From: JAIBJN01 sp963830885
Lineage (GTDB): Bacteria; Actinomycetota; Thermoleophilia; Gaiellales; Gaiellaceae
Direction of reading: 5' to 3'
Length of the DNA: 64,000 nucleotides
Assembly: GCA_963830885.1 (NCBI GenBank)
Contig: CAWHOA010000026.1
Location: forward strand, 1-64,000
The notes under the pieces are model-generated. The model searched no databases, had not been told where the DNA came from, and saw only the letters and a program-made list of their open reading frames with translations. Shown here in pieces: positions 1 to 8,589 of this stretch; position 1 is the stretch's first letter, and the number at the start of each line of letters is the position of its first letter. The position numbers and the translations under genes are program-made.

Positions 1-11
1 CGGGTCATCGG

Positions 12-398
12 CTACCGACGTGACCAGGTCGCATAACAGCGGTTGAGCTTTGCGATCCAATAGCGCTCGCGGTCGTCATCCGTTGAGCCGATATCGAGCC
101 CCATCGCGTTCGCCATGTTCCAGAAGCCCGGCCCGGGCTTCGAGTCCCGGCCTTGTGGACGACCACGCACGAGATAAGTGGTTTCTGAGCTTCCTGTTCG
201 AGGACATTGACCTAGCCGAGCAGGGCGGCGAGAGGGCTTCGTGCGGTTGAGCCTCACGCCGGTGGCGACGGCCAGCTCCTTGCAGAGATCGCTGTAGGTG
301 ATCGTCGTCTGTGCCCGAGCGACCTCCCGGAGGCGTTGCTGCGTCCACCGGCGAGCCGTCTCCCAGTCGCTCGTCGCGTGGCCGTAGGTGAGTGTCAT
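12..398 (-). pseudogene. Decayed hypothetical protein gene
   Basis: The first ATG of the coherent reading is at 398. The product starts MTLTYGHATSDWE, followed by a conserved-looking segment with TTITYSDLCKELA. Near 245 the sense passes through three frames: PHEAL, then LAALLG followed by an in-frame TAG and VNVLEQEAQKPLISCVVV, and finally PGPGFWNMANAMGLDIGS running to a stop at 12. Three single-base shifts plus a stop within about 100 bases make it a broken gene, or an unusually error-rich stretch. I do not recognise the family with certainty. The order 'YSDL ... LLG ... PLISCVVV ... GPGFW' resembles small unknown actinobacterial proteins. The longer open frame up to 581 is antisense to the small gene at 505-645, so I excluded that extension. 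Confidence 0.5.
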
Positions 399-504
399 GA
401 AGCGCTCGAAGTTCGCGGACACGTCCAGAAGGAAACCGCCTGCGCGAACGATTGGCAAGCGGGCCCCTGCGTCAGCCACTCCACCGCAGCGGGCCTGGGT
501 GGAC

Positions 505-645
505 ATGTCGATCGACGCCGCCCGTGCCGCGGCGCGCGCGGTCACCATGCTCGCCGACGCCGAGGCGCTTCGACGCGCCAATGGTCGGGAGGCTGGGGGG
601 GAAGCCGACTACTCGGCGATGCTCGCCCGGATACTCTCCAGATGA
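505..645 (+). CDS. Small hypothetical protein coupled to the next gene
   Basis: This 46-residue open frame begins at ATG 505, after a purine-rich GGGTGGAC, and is Ala/Arg-rich (MSIDAARAAARAVTMLADAE). It ends with DYSAMLARILSR and a TGA that overlaps the next start as ATGA. That overlap and the helical, charged composition argue for a real small gene, possibly a small DNA- or protein-binding partner of its neighbour. I recognise no family. The same frame is open upstream to 388, but that part overlaps the antisense gene and looks less like protein. Confidence 0.4.
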   Translation: MSIDAARAAARAVTMLADAEALRRANGREAGGEADYSAMLARILSR

Positions 646-959
646 TGTCCGGAAGCGAAGCGAGCGAGCGCCTGGCGATCATCGCCAGGCTCCGGAAGGG
701 CTCTCGCGAGCGGGCGAAGGAGATCTTGGCCGAGGGGCCTCCGTACGAGCTCGCCGAGGCCGGCTTCCGCCGGCACAGCATCTTCCTCGAGGGCGACACC
801 GTCGTCTTCGTCTTCGAGGGGCGGGGCGTGCAGGCGCTCGTGAGCAAGCTCATCGACGACCCTGCGGCCTCGGGCTCGTTCAGCGCGTGGGCGCCGCTCC
901 TCGCAGGGACGCCGACGCTGGCGCACGAGGAGTTCCACTGGGAGGCCGACGGGCGTTAG
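642..959 (+). CDS. Conserved hypothetical small alpha/beta protein
   Basis: The product is about 105 residues starting MMSGSEASERL (ATG at 642 or 645). It has a helix (RLRKGSRERAKEILAEGPPY), a central hydrophobic strand pair (HSIFLEGDTVVFVFEG) and a C-terminal segment with a Trp and HEEFHW. The pattern 'agPPf ... aGF.rH.vyl ... vVFVFEG' is familiar from unannotated actinobacterial proteins that look like single-domain ferredoxin-like folds. No function can be assigned. It overlaps the preceding small gene by ATGA, so the two are probably translationally coupled. Confidence 0.6.
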   Translation: MMSGSEASERLAIIARLRKGSRERAKEILAEGPPYELAEAGFRRHSIFLEGDTVVFVFEGRGVQALVSKLIDDPAASGSFSAWAPLLAGTPTLAHEEFHWEADGR

Positions 960-1035
960 GCCGTCGCCGCGGGCGTCGCCAGCAGGTCGTCGGCGTAGCG
1001 GGACTACTCGGCGGTGCTCGCCCACATCCTCGGGC

Positions 1036-1748
1036 TCAGTAGCCGCTGAAGCGCTCCGGGCGCACCTGATCCTCGGGCACGCCGGCCTCGTGAAGCACGC
1101 CGCTGATCGCCTCCACCATGGGCGGTGGGCCGGCGATGAGGTACGTGAACGCGTCGAGCTCGCCATCGAGGTGGTCGCGGAGCATCTCGGCGTCGATGCG
1201 GCGAGTTTCGCCCTCCCAGTCCGGGTCGTCGGTCATCGTGAGCACGAGGCGCAGGTTCGGAAGCGCGCTCTCGAGCTCCTGGAGCTCGTCGAGGAAGGCG
1301 GTCGACTCCCGGTCGCGGTTCGAATAGACGAGCGTGATCCGGTGCGGCAGGCCCTCCTCGGCGATGTAGCGGAGCATGCTTCGGAAGACGGTGATCCCGA
1401 TGCCGCCGGCGACGAACACGTACGGCTGCTGACGTGTCCTCGGGAAGAAGGAAGTCTCCCTTCGGGCTGCTCGACGTCAACGTCGGCGCCGACGGGGAGC
1501 TCTGCCAGCGAGCGCTTGAACGCGGAGTCCCGCAGGCGCGTCGCGAGGCCGAGCACCCCACGGTCGTTCGGCGACGTCACGACGGTGATGTGACGTCGCG
1601 GCCCCTTCTCGTCGTCGTAGGGCGGGTCGAGGAGCGTGACCCAGAAGTACTGGCCGGGCGTGAAGTCGACCTCTTCGCCGAGCAGGTCGAAGACGACCAT
1701 CAGCGTGCCCTTGGCGACCTCGCGCTTCTCTTTGACCTTCGCCTGCAT
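1036..1748 (-). CDS. Flavin/ferredoxin-NAD(P)H reductase, frameshifted in this sequence
   Basis: This is an FAD- and NAD(P)H-binding reductase of the ferredoxin-NADP reductase superfamily, about 237 residues, with no iron-sulfur domain. The N-terminal FAD barrel includes FTPGQYFWVTL and RRHITVVTSPND. The NAD-binding part includes FVAGGIGITVFRSMLRY and LIAGPPPMVEAI, and the protein ends RFSGY, a typical family terminus. The reading frame changes twice between the halves, near 1458 (after EQPEG) and near 1427 (after PEDTS), each time by one base. Both halves are well conserved, so I infer sequence error or very recent inactivation. Its redox partner is unknown. Confidence 0.75.
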
Positions 1749-1798
1749 GAGCTTGTTCTAGTGAACGTCCGGGACGAATTCTTACGTGGCCGCAGAGA

Positions 1799-3677
1799 TC
1801 ACCCAGTCGTCGCCAGCGCCTCCAGCAGGTCGTCCGCGTAGCGCTCCAGCTTCGCCGGGCCGACGCCGGAGATGGCGCTCAGCTCCTCGCGCGTCTGCGG
1901 GCGCACGGCGGCGATCTCGTGCAGCGTCTTGTCGTGGAAGACGACGTACGCGGGCACCTCGTCGGCCTTCGCGCGCTCGGCGCGCCAGCGGCGGAGCGCC
2001 TCGAACTCCGGCGTCGACGCGGCTTCTCCGCCTTGACCCGCGCCGGCGCCGCGCCGACCACCCCGAGCTCCCGCAGGAACCGGCTCGGCTTCGCGCCGGC
2101 CGTCCACGTCAGGGTCAGCCAGCGCTTCGCGCGCGTGAGGCCGACGTAGAAGAGGCGGCGCTCCTCGGCCAGGCGCTCGGCGGTGCGCGCCTTGCCGTAC
2201 GGGAGCTCCTTCTCCTCCAGGCGCGGGAGGAAGACCGCCTCCCACTCGAGGCCCTTCGCGCGGTGGTACGTGAGCAGGTGGACGCCGCGGCCCTGGGACT
2301 CGGCGCCGAAGCGCGCGTCGAGGTCGCGGAGGAAGTCCGCCACCGACGAGCCCGCCGGGAGCTGCTCCGCCAGAGCGAGCAGGCGTCCCAGGTCGGCCTG
2401 GCGCGTCAGCTCCTCCTCGCCGAGGCCGGCGGCCGGGTTGGCGACCCAGCCCTGGCGGCGCACCACGTCCGCCACGGCCCCGACCGCCGAGGCGTCCTCG
2501 CGGCCGCGCAGGAGCCGGAGCGTCCGCTGCGCGGCGGGCCGGCGGATGAACGCCGCGCCGCGCACCTGGAACGGGATGCCGGCGAGCGCGAAGGCCTCCT
2601 CGTAGTCCTCCGAGCGCGCGTTCAGGCGGTAGAGGACGGCCATCTCCTCGTAGGGCACGCCCTCGCCGGCCAGGCGGCGCACCTGCCCGACCAGGAACGA
2701 CGCCTCGGACGAGCCGGTCGGGCTGCACGAGGGCCAAAGGCTCCTCACCCGACGGGGAGCACCGCGCGCAGCACCTTCTCGGAGCCGCCCAGCTCCGGCA
2801 CGAGGCGGTTCGCCACCTCCAGGATCTCCGGCGTCGAGCGGTAGTTCTCCTCCAGCCGCACGACGAGCGCGCCGGGGAAGCGCGCCGGCATCCCGAGCAG
2901 GTGCTCCGGCGTCGCGCCCGTGAAGGAGTAGATCGACTGGTAGTCGTCGCCGACGACGCAGAGGTCGTCGCGCTCGCCGAGCCAGCGCTCGAGGAGCGAC
3001 TGCTGCAGCAGGTTGACGTCCTGGTACTCGTCCACCGTGAACGCGCGGTAGCGCTCGCGGAAGCCGGCCAGCGCGGCCGCGTCCTCGTCGTACATGCGGA
3101 TCGCCAGCTCGAGCAGGTCCTCGAAGTCGACGAGCCCGCGGCCGGCCTTGCGCTCCTCGTAGCTCCGGAACACGCGCTCCATCAGGTCGTCGGGGATGGG
3201 CGGCTCGTGGTCGCCGAGCGAGCGGCGGTAGGTCGCCGGGGTCAGCCGCCGGTTCTTCGCCCACTCGATCTCGGTGGCCAGGTCGGCGAGCGGCCGGAAG
3301 CGGAAGGCGCCGGGCAGGGCCCGCGCGATCGGGAGGAGCACGGGCGCCTTCGACGGGAGCACCTCGCCGAGCTCCTCGCCGCGGAAGTAGCGGAGCTGGG
3401 CGAGCGCGGCCGCGTGGAAGGTGCGCGCGGGGACGCCGGTGGCGCCGAGGCGGGCGAGGCGCTCGCGCATCTCCGTCGCCGCCTTGTCGGTGAAGGTCAC
3501 GGCGAGGATCTCGCCGGGGGCGAACGCGCCGGAGGCGACCTGGTTCGCGATGCGGTGCGTGATCGTCGTCGTCTTGCCCGAGCCGGCGCCCGCGAGGATG
3601 CAGACGGGGCCGCGCACGGCCTCGACCGCGCGCCGCTGCTCGGGGTTGAGCCCCGCGAAGACGTCCTCTACCGCCAC
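1799..3677 (-). CDS. uvrD2: UvrD2-like ATP-dependent DNA helicase with HRDC domain, frameshifted
   Basis: This is a superfamily 1A 3'-5' helicase of the UvrD/PcrA type. The N-terminal part (2745-3677) has Walker A GAGSGKTTT, DEYQDVN, GDDYQSIYSFTGA and ENYRST. The middle part carries LTYHRAKGLEWEAVF and RRLFYVGLTRAKR. The last about 70 residues form an HRDC domain (VPAYVVFHDKTLHEIA, ISGVGPAKLERY). A C-terminal HRDC domain is the hallmark of actinobacterial UvrD2. Single-base frame changes near 2748, 2718 and 2022 break the open frame, but the three parts join into one helicase of about 620 residues. It presumably acts in DNA repair. I infer assembly indels over true inactivation. Confidence 0.8.
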
Positions 3678-3730
3678 CTCGCCGAGACTACCCGGCGCTC
3701 AGGAGGTCATCCGTGCCGGAAGCGTGAAAG

Positions 3731-5533
3731 CTAGGCGGCGGTCTCGGAGACGTCGTCCGCGCGGCTGGCGCGGAAGAGGGCGCCGATCTCGCCCGCCGGC
3801 ACGGGGCGGCTGAAGTAGAAGCCCTGGCCGAGATCGCAGCCGTGCGCGAGGAGGAAGCGGCGCTGCTCCTCGGTCTCGATCCCCTCGGCGAGCGGCTCCA
3901 GGCCGAGGTTCCGGGCCAGCTGGACGATCGAGGCGGTGAGCACCGCGGTGCTCGAGTCGTCGTCGAGCCCGCCGACGAACGAGCGGTCGATCTTCAGCAT
4001 GCTCACCCGCATCTCGTTGAGGCGGCTGAGCGAGGAGTGCCCGGCGCCGAAGTCGTCGATCGCGAGCCGGAGCCCGCGCTCGTGCAGCTCCGCGAGGACG
4101 AACTCCATGCTGCGTCGCCCGTCGAACACGAACGCCGACTCGGTGAACTCGATCATGAGCCGATCGGGGCTGAGGCCGAACGTCTCGATGGTCGCGAGCA
4201 CGTGCCGCATCGCGGTCGGCTGCCAGAACGACGGCGGGAGGTTGATGGAGACGTAGAGGTCGAGGTCGTCGTCCCGCCACGCCTTCGCCTGGCGGCACGC
4301 CTCTCCGAGCACCCAGTCGCTGAGGCGGCCCATGAGGCCGGTGCGCTCGGCCAGCGGCAGGAAGTCTCCGGGCGGGACGAGCCTGTCGCCGTCCTGCCAG
4401 CGGATGAGCGCCTCGACCCCGACGATCTCCGCGGACTCGAGGCGAACGAGCGGCTGGTAATGGAGGACGAGGCCCTCCTCGCGCTCGAGGGCGCCGCGGA
4501 GCCGTCCGGCCATGGAGAGCTGCGCGAGCGGGTTGTCGCCGTCGACCGCGTAGACGAGGTACCGGTCGCGGCCGTCGTCCTTGGCCTTGTACATGGCCGC
4601 GTCCGCATGCTTGAGCAGGGTCGCAGTGTCCGGCGCGTCCAGCGGGTACAGGCTGATCCCGATGCTCGCGCTCACGAAGATCTCGACGCCGGAGACGACG
4701 AAGGGCTCGCGGAGGCCCCGGCGGATCCTGCGCGCGACGGCTTCGGCTGCGTAGCGGACGCCGTCCACGTCGAGCGCTCCATCGGTCGGCGCGTCGCCGA
4801 ACACCACCAAGAGGAACTCGTCGCCGCCGTGGCGCGCCACGATCTCGTGCGAGCGCGCCGCGCCCCGCAGGCGTTCCGCGACGGCGACCAGGAGCTCGTC
4901 CCCGGCCTGGTGCCCGAAGCTGTCGTTGATGAGCTTGAAGTCGTCGAGGTCGACAAAGAGGACGGCGAGCACGGACGACTCCGGGTCGTCGCCGCTCACC
5001 GCCTGCTCGAGCCGCTCCTGGAAGGCGATGCGGTTCGGGAGGCCGGTCAGAGGGTCGTGGTAGGCAATGTGCCGCAACTGGCGCTCCGCGGCGGCGAGGG
5101 CCTCGGTGGTCTGCTTCCGGTCGGTGATGTCGACGACGATTCCGTCGACGAGCAGGCGCCCGTCCTCGGTCCGCCGGGGGTGCATCCGATCCCAGACCCA
5201 GCGGATGCGATCGTCGTAGCCGACGAGGCGGTATTCGACCTCGAACGGCTCGCCGCGCTCGATCGCCTCGTACGAGGCGTCGTAGCCCTCGCGGTCGTCC
5301 GGGTGAACGGCGTCCTCCCAGGCCTCCTCGGGCGTCCGGTCCGTGGGGAGGGGCCCGAGCAGGCTCTCGAGGCCGGCGCCGATGAACGTGTTGCAGACGT
5401 ACGTCCCGTCCGGCTGCGTCTCCATCTCGTAGAGGTGGATGGCGACGGTTCCGGCCACGCGCTGAAGGACGTCGCTCGTGGCGAGCGCCTGCGCGAGCGC
5501 GCGATGGTTGTCGTCGCTGGAGATGTCGGGCAT
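3731..5533 (-). CDS. PAS-GGDEF-EAL cyclic-di-GMP signalling protein
   Basis: This 600-residue cytosolic protein has a PAS/PAC sensor (about residues 20-145, ending LLVDGIVVDITDRK), a diguanylate cyclase domain (about 160-330, ARHGGDEFLLVV) and a phosphodiesterase domain (about 345-590). The EAL domain keeps VGVEALIRW, INLPPSF, FTESAF, DDFGAGHSS, KIDRSF and EGIETEEQ, so c-di-GMP hydrolysis looks possible. The product-inhibition site before GGDEF reads RSHE in place of RxxD. No transmembrane segment is visible. ATG 5533 was chosen because the longer frame overlaps the divergent aminotransferase gene. Confidence 0.9.
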   Translation of the reverse strand: MPDISSDDNHRALAQALATSDVLQRVAGTVAIHLYEMETQPDGTYVCNTFIGAGLESLLGPLPTDRTPEEAWEDAVHPDDREGYDASYEAIERGEPFEVEYRLVGYDDRIRWVWDRMHPRRTEDGRLLVDGIVVDITDRKQTTEALAAAERQLRHIAYHDPLTGLPNRIAFQERLEQAVSGDDPESSVLAVLFVDLDDFKLINDSFGHQAGDELLVAVAERLRGAARSHEIVARHGGDEFLLVVFGDAPTDGALDVDGVRYAAEAVARRIRRGLREPFVVSGVEIFVSASIGISLYPLDAPDTATLLKHADAAMYKAKDDGRDRYLVYAVDGDNPLAQLSMAGRLRGALEREEGLVLHYQPLVRLESAEIVGVEALIRWQDGDRLVPPGDFLPLAERTGLMGRLSDWVLGEACRQAKAWRDDDLDLYVSINLPPSFWQPTAMRHVLATIETFGLSPDRLMIEFTESAFVFDGRRSMEFVLAELHERGLRLAIDDFGAGHSSLSRLNEMRVSMLKIDRSFVGGLDDDSSTAVLTASIVQLARNLGLEPLAEGIETEEQRRFLLAHGCDLGQGFYFSRPVPAGEIGALFRASRADDVSETAA

Positions 5534-5618
5534 GGGCCTGGCCCGTACGGGGGCTCTGCCGTCATCGGCAGGAGCGCCGGGAAAATGAAGTCCCCCGGAC
5601 GGCACTAGCATCGTCTTC

Positions 5619-6740
5619 GTGCGCCCGAGACCCGATCGAATCGACCGCCTCCCCGAGCAGTACTTCGCGCGGCTCCTCGCGCGGGTCGCCGACGCGGCGG
5701 CGCTGGAGGGCGACGAGGTCGTCGACCTCGGTCGCGGGAACCCGGACATCGGGCCGCCCCAGCACGTGATCGATGCGGCCGCGCGGGCGGCGAACGACCA
5801 TTCGGCACACGGCTACCCGCCCTTCCGCGGCATCCCGGAGCTGAAGGAGGCGATCGCCGCCCGCTACCGCGACGTCTACGGCGTCGAGCTCGACCCCGAG
5901 CGCGAGGTGGCGGTCGTGCCGGGGACGAAGACCGCGATCGTCGAGGTGGCGATGTGCCTCGCCGAGCGGGGCGAGACGATCCTGCTCCCCGACCCCGGCT
6001 ACCCGGACTACACCTCCGGCGTCGCGCTCGCGGCGGCGCACGAGGGGCGGGTGCGGCTCGACCCGGAGGCGGACTTCGCGCCGGAGCTCCCGACCGAGGG
6101 CGCGGCCGCGCTCTACCTCAACTACCCGTCGAACCCGTGCGCGGCCTCGGCGCCGCCGGGAGTCTTCGCGGAGACCGTGCGCTGGGCGGAGCGGACGGGG
6201 ACGTTCGTCCTGCACGACTTCGCCTACGCCGACCTCGAGTTCGACGGACGGCGGCCGGCGAGCTTCCTCGCCGAGCCGGGCGCGCGGGAGATCGGCGCGG
6301 AGATGTTCTCCATGTCGAAGACCTACGGCATGGCGGGCTGGCGGCTCGGCTTCGTCGTCGGGAACGCCGAGCTGGTCGAGCGGCTCAACCTGCTCGGAGA
6401 CCACGTGCGCGCGGGCGTCTTCCGGCCGATCCAGGCGGCGGGAGTCGCCGCGCTCACCGGGCCGCAGGAGTCGGTCGAGGAGCGCCGCGCGATCTACGAG
6501 CGCCGGCGCGACCAGGTCGTCGCTGCGCTCCCGGGCACGCGAGCGGACTCGACGTTCTTCGTCTGGTGGCGCCTCCCGGAGGGGCTGACGCCGGACCGGA
6601 TCCTCACCGAGACGCGGGTCGCGGTCGCTCCGGGCGAGGGCTTCGGCCCGAGCGGCGCGGGTTGGGCGCGCATCTCGCTGGCGACGCCCGACGAGCGCCT
6701 GGAGCCCGGCCTCGAGCGCCTTTCTCAGCGGTACCGGTAG
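5619..6740 (+). CDS. Class I/II PLP-dependent aminotransferase
   Basis: This 373-residue fold-type I aminotransferase resembles the aspartate / LL-diaminopimelate aminotransferase group. Visible motifs are DLGRGNPDIGPP (N-terminal), PDPGYPDY, NYPSNPC, HDFAYADL, and the PLP lysine K234 in SMSKTYGMAGWRLGF. The C-terminal substrate region includes RISLATPDE. The amino-acid substrate cannot be told from sequence alone. The GTG start sits 7 bases after a TAGCAT box (5606-5611), implying leaderless transcription. The 3' end overlaps the convergent infA gene by 16 bases in a near-palindromic stretch, so both proteins end in RYR. Confidence 0.85.
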   Translation: MRPRPDRIDRLPEQYFARLLARVADAAALEGDEVVDLGRGNPDIGPPQHVIDAAARAANDHSAHGYPPFRGIPELKEAIAARYRDVYGVELDPEREVAVVPGTKTAIVEVAMCLAERGETILLPDPGYPDYTSGVALAAAHEGRVRLDPEADFAPELPTEGAAALYLNYPSNPCAASAPPGVFAETVRWAERTGTFVLHDFAYADLEFDGRRPASFLAEPGAREIGAEMFSMSKTYGMAGWRLGFVVGNAELVERLNLLGDHVRAGVFRPIQAAGVAALTGPQESVEERRAIYERRRDQVVAALPGTRADSTFFVWWRLPEGLTPDRILTETRVAVAPGEGFGPSGAGWARISLATPDERLEPGLERLSQRYR

Positions 6741-6946
6741 ACGATGCGGCCGCGCGTCAGGTCGTACGGGGAGAGCTCCACCTTGACCCGGTCGCCCGGG
6801 AAGATCTTGATCCGGTAGCGCCGCATCTTCCCCGCCGTGTAGCCCAGCACGTCCTGGCCCGAGTCGAGGGTGATCTTGAACATCCCGTTCGGGAAGGCCT
6901 CGACGACCTCGCCCTCCAGCTCGAGCTTCTCTTCCTTTGTGGCTAT
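6725..6946 (-). CDS. infA: Translation initiation factor IF-1 with ATA at the start position
   Basis: The 73-residue product reads ATKEEKLELEGEVVEAFPNG, followed by MFKITLDSGQDVLGYTAGKM and RRYRIKIFPGDRVKVELSPY, an unmistakable IF-1 OB fold of normal length that binds the ribosomal A site. No ATG, GTG or TTG lies in frame before residue 22. The codon where translation must begin is ATA (6946-6944), preceded by a near-perfect Shine-Dalgarno AAGGAGGTGA with a 7-base spacer. The TAG stop of the upstream Lrp gene overlaps this codon as ATAG. Either IF-1 uses a rare AUA start, which would be a sensitive control point, or one base is miscalled. Confidence 0.9.
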   Translation of the reverse strand: MATKEEKLELEGEVVEAFPNGMFKITLDSGQDVLGYTAGKMRRYRIKIFPGDRVKVELSPYDLTRGRIVYRYR

Positions 6947-7440
6947 CGCGTCACCTCCTTTTCGCGCGGGAGAATAGCGCCGTCCTCAAAAAGGGGAAGG
7001 GCGCGTGGGGCGACCGGCGCCGAGTGGACGATCGACGTCGTCGTCTGGCCGTAGAGGACGAAGCGGTCGAGGATCGCCTCCAGGTCCTCCATGGCGCGCA
7101 GGTGGAGCTTCACGAAGAAGCAGTCCTCGCCCGTGATGCGGTAGCACTCGACCACCTCCGGGATCTCGCGTGCGACCTCCGGGATCTTGTGCAGCTGGCG
7201 CGAAGCGGGGCGCACGCGGACGACCGCCGCGAGCGGGAAGCCGATCGCCTTCGGGTCGACGGCGGCGTGGTAGCCGGTGATCACGCCGGCGCGCTCGAGC
7301 CGCTGGACACGCTCGGTCACGGCGGGGGCGGAGAGGCTGACGCGGCGGCCGAGCTCGGCCATGGAGAGGCGTGCGTCGGCCTGGAGCTCTTGAATGATCC
7401 GACGGTTCGTGTCGTCGAGTAGCTGGTCTTCGTAGGCCAT
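6943..7440 (-). CDS. Lrp/AsnC family transcriptional regulator
   Basis: This 165-residue regulator has an N-terminal helix-turn-helix (LDDTNRRIIQELQADARLSM, then AELGRRVSLSAPAVTERVQR) and a C-terminal RAM ligand-binding domain (PLAAVVRVRPASRQ, CYRITGEDCFFVKLHL). It is divergent from the RhtA-like exporter at 7533, a common pairing in which the regulator senses an amino acid and controls export. A Shine-Dalgarno GGAAGGAG precedes ATG 7440. The last 13 residues look unconserved: one more T in the T5 run near 6985 would end the protein at LPLF, so its 3' end and its ATAG overlap with infA are less certain. Confidence 0.9.
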   Translation of the reverse strand: MAYEDQLLDDTNRRIIQELQADARLSMAELGRRVSLSAPAVTERVQRLERAGVITGYHAAVDPKAIGFPLAAVVRVRPASRQLHKIPEVAREIPEVVECYRITGEDCFFVKLHLRAMEDLEAILDRFVLYGQTTTSIVHSAPVAPRALPLFEDGAILPREKEVTR

Positions 7441-7532
7441 CCGGTCAGAACTCCTTCCATCCGCAGGCGAGTCGCGGTGAATGCCTTCGGTCGTCCATTT
7501 CGGAATCGTAGCCCGGAAGCGACCATTTCTCC

Positions 7533-8396
7533 ATGGAGACAGCAGCCGCCGTCCGCCGCCTCGACCGGGTGCCGCCCGCGTCCTACTTCGTGGGGAGCGC
7601 GGTCTTCCACTACCTCGGGCCGGCCTTCGCGGTGCTCCTGTTCGCGCTCGTCCAGCCCCTCGGCGTCGCGTGGCTGCGGATCGCCAGCGCGGCGCTCGTC
7701 TTCGCGCTCTGGCGGCGGCCGTGGCGGGCGTTCGCCGCGCTGGACGCCGATGGGCGGCGGCTCGTCGTCGCCATGGGGGCGGTGCTCGCCTTCATGAACG
7801 TCTGCTTCTACGTCGCCATCGACCGGCTGCCGCTCGGGACGGTGGCGGCGATCGAGTTCCTGCCCGTGATCCTGCTCGCCGCGATCGGGGCGCGGACGGT
7901 CCGGAACGGCGCGGCGCTCGTCCTGGCCGTCGGCGGCGTCTATCTCCTCACGGACGTCCAGCTGGCCGCCGAGCCCGTGGGCCTGGCGTTCGCCTTCGCC
8001 AACGCGGCGCTCTTCGCCCTCTACATCGTCGTCGCGCATCGCGTCGCCCAGCACGGGTCGATGGCCGGGATCGACGGGCTCGCCGCGGCGATGCTCGTGG
8101 CCTGGGTCGTCGTGACGCCGCTCGGCGGCTGGGAGGCGGTGCCGGCGCTCGTCGACCCGGTGGCCCTGCTCGCAGGGATCGGCGTCGGGATCACGTCGTC
8201 GGTGATCCCGTACGTCTGCGACCAGCTGGCGATGGCGCGCATGCCGCGGGCGACGTACGCGCTGCTCGTCTCGCTGCTCCCCGCGACGGCGACGGTGATC
8301 GGGATCCTCGTCCTCGGGCAGATTCCCTCCGCGCTCGAGGTGGCCGGCGTCGCGCTCGTCGTGGGCGGGGTGGCCGTCCACCGCGACCCGGTCTAG
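7533..8396 (+). CDS. EamA/DMT-family exporter, RhtA-like
   Basis: This 287-residue integral membrane protein has about ten hydrophobic helices in two EamA repeats. The order FANAALFALYIVVAHRVAQ and ITSSVIPYVCDQLAMARMP matches the RhtA (threonine/homoserine exporter) branch of the drug/metabolite transporter superfamily. It acts in the cytoplasmic membrane as a proton-coupled exporter of small metabolites, and the divergent Lrp gene suggests amino acids. The substrate is inferred from family and context only. The start ATG 7533 follows ACCATTTCTCC without a clear Shine-Dalgarno sequence. Confidence 0.85.
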   Translation: METAAAVRRLDRVPPASYFVGSAVFHYLGPAFAVLLFALVQPLGVAWLRIASAALVFALWRRPWRAFAALDADGRRLVVAMGAVLAFMNVCFYVAIDRLPLGTVAAIEFLPVILLAAIGARTVRNGAALVLAVGGVYLLTDVQLAAEPVGLAFAFANAALFALYIVVAHRVAQHGSMAGIDGLAAAMLVAWVVVTPLGGWEAVPALVDPVALLAGIGVGITSSVIPYVCDQLAMARMPRATYALLVSLLPATATVIGILVLGQIPSALEVAGVALVVGGVAVHRDPV

Positions 8397-8421
8397 CCGA
8401 CTTCGGTCCTACCATCCGTCC

Positions 8422-8589
8422 ATGGAGCCCGCGCACGGCCGGCGGCTCTCCCGCTTGGCCATAACGCTCTGGGTCGCCCCGCCCGCGCTCCTCGCGGTCG
8501 CGGTCGGGGCGAACGCCGCCTGGGCCGCCTCCTTCTCGGCGTTCGTCGCCGTGACGGTCGCCGCGCTCCTGGCCGCCAGTGCCCGGTGA
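8422..8589 (+). CDS. Small two-helix membrane protein
   Basis: This 55-residue open frame begins MEPAHGRRLSRLAITLWVAP and has two hydrophobic helices (about residues 13-31 and 34-52) with positive charge at the N-terminus, giving a hairpin in the membrane. Its TGA overlaps the next start as GTGA. A TACCAT box at 8410-8415 lies 6 bases before the ATG, consistent with a leaderless transcript. The function is unknown. Composition, coupling and promoter placement support a real gene despite its size. Confidence 0.6.
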   Translation: MEPAHGRRLSRLAITLWVAPPALLAVAVGANAAWAASFSAFVAVTVAALLAASAR

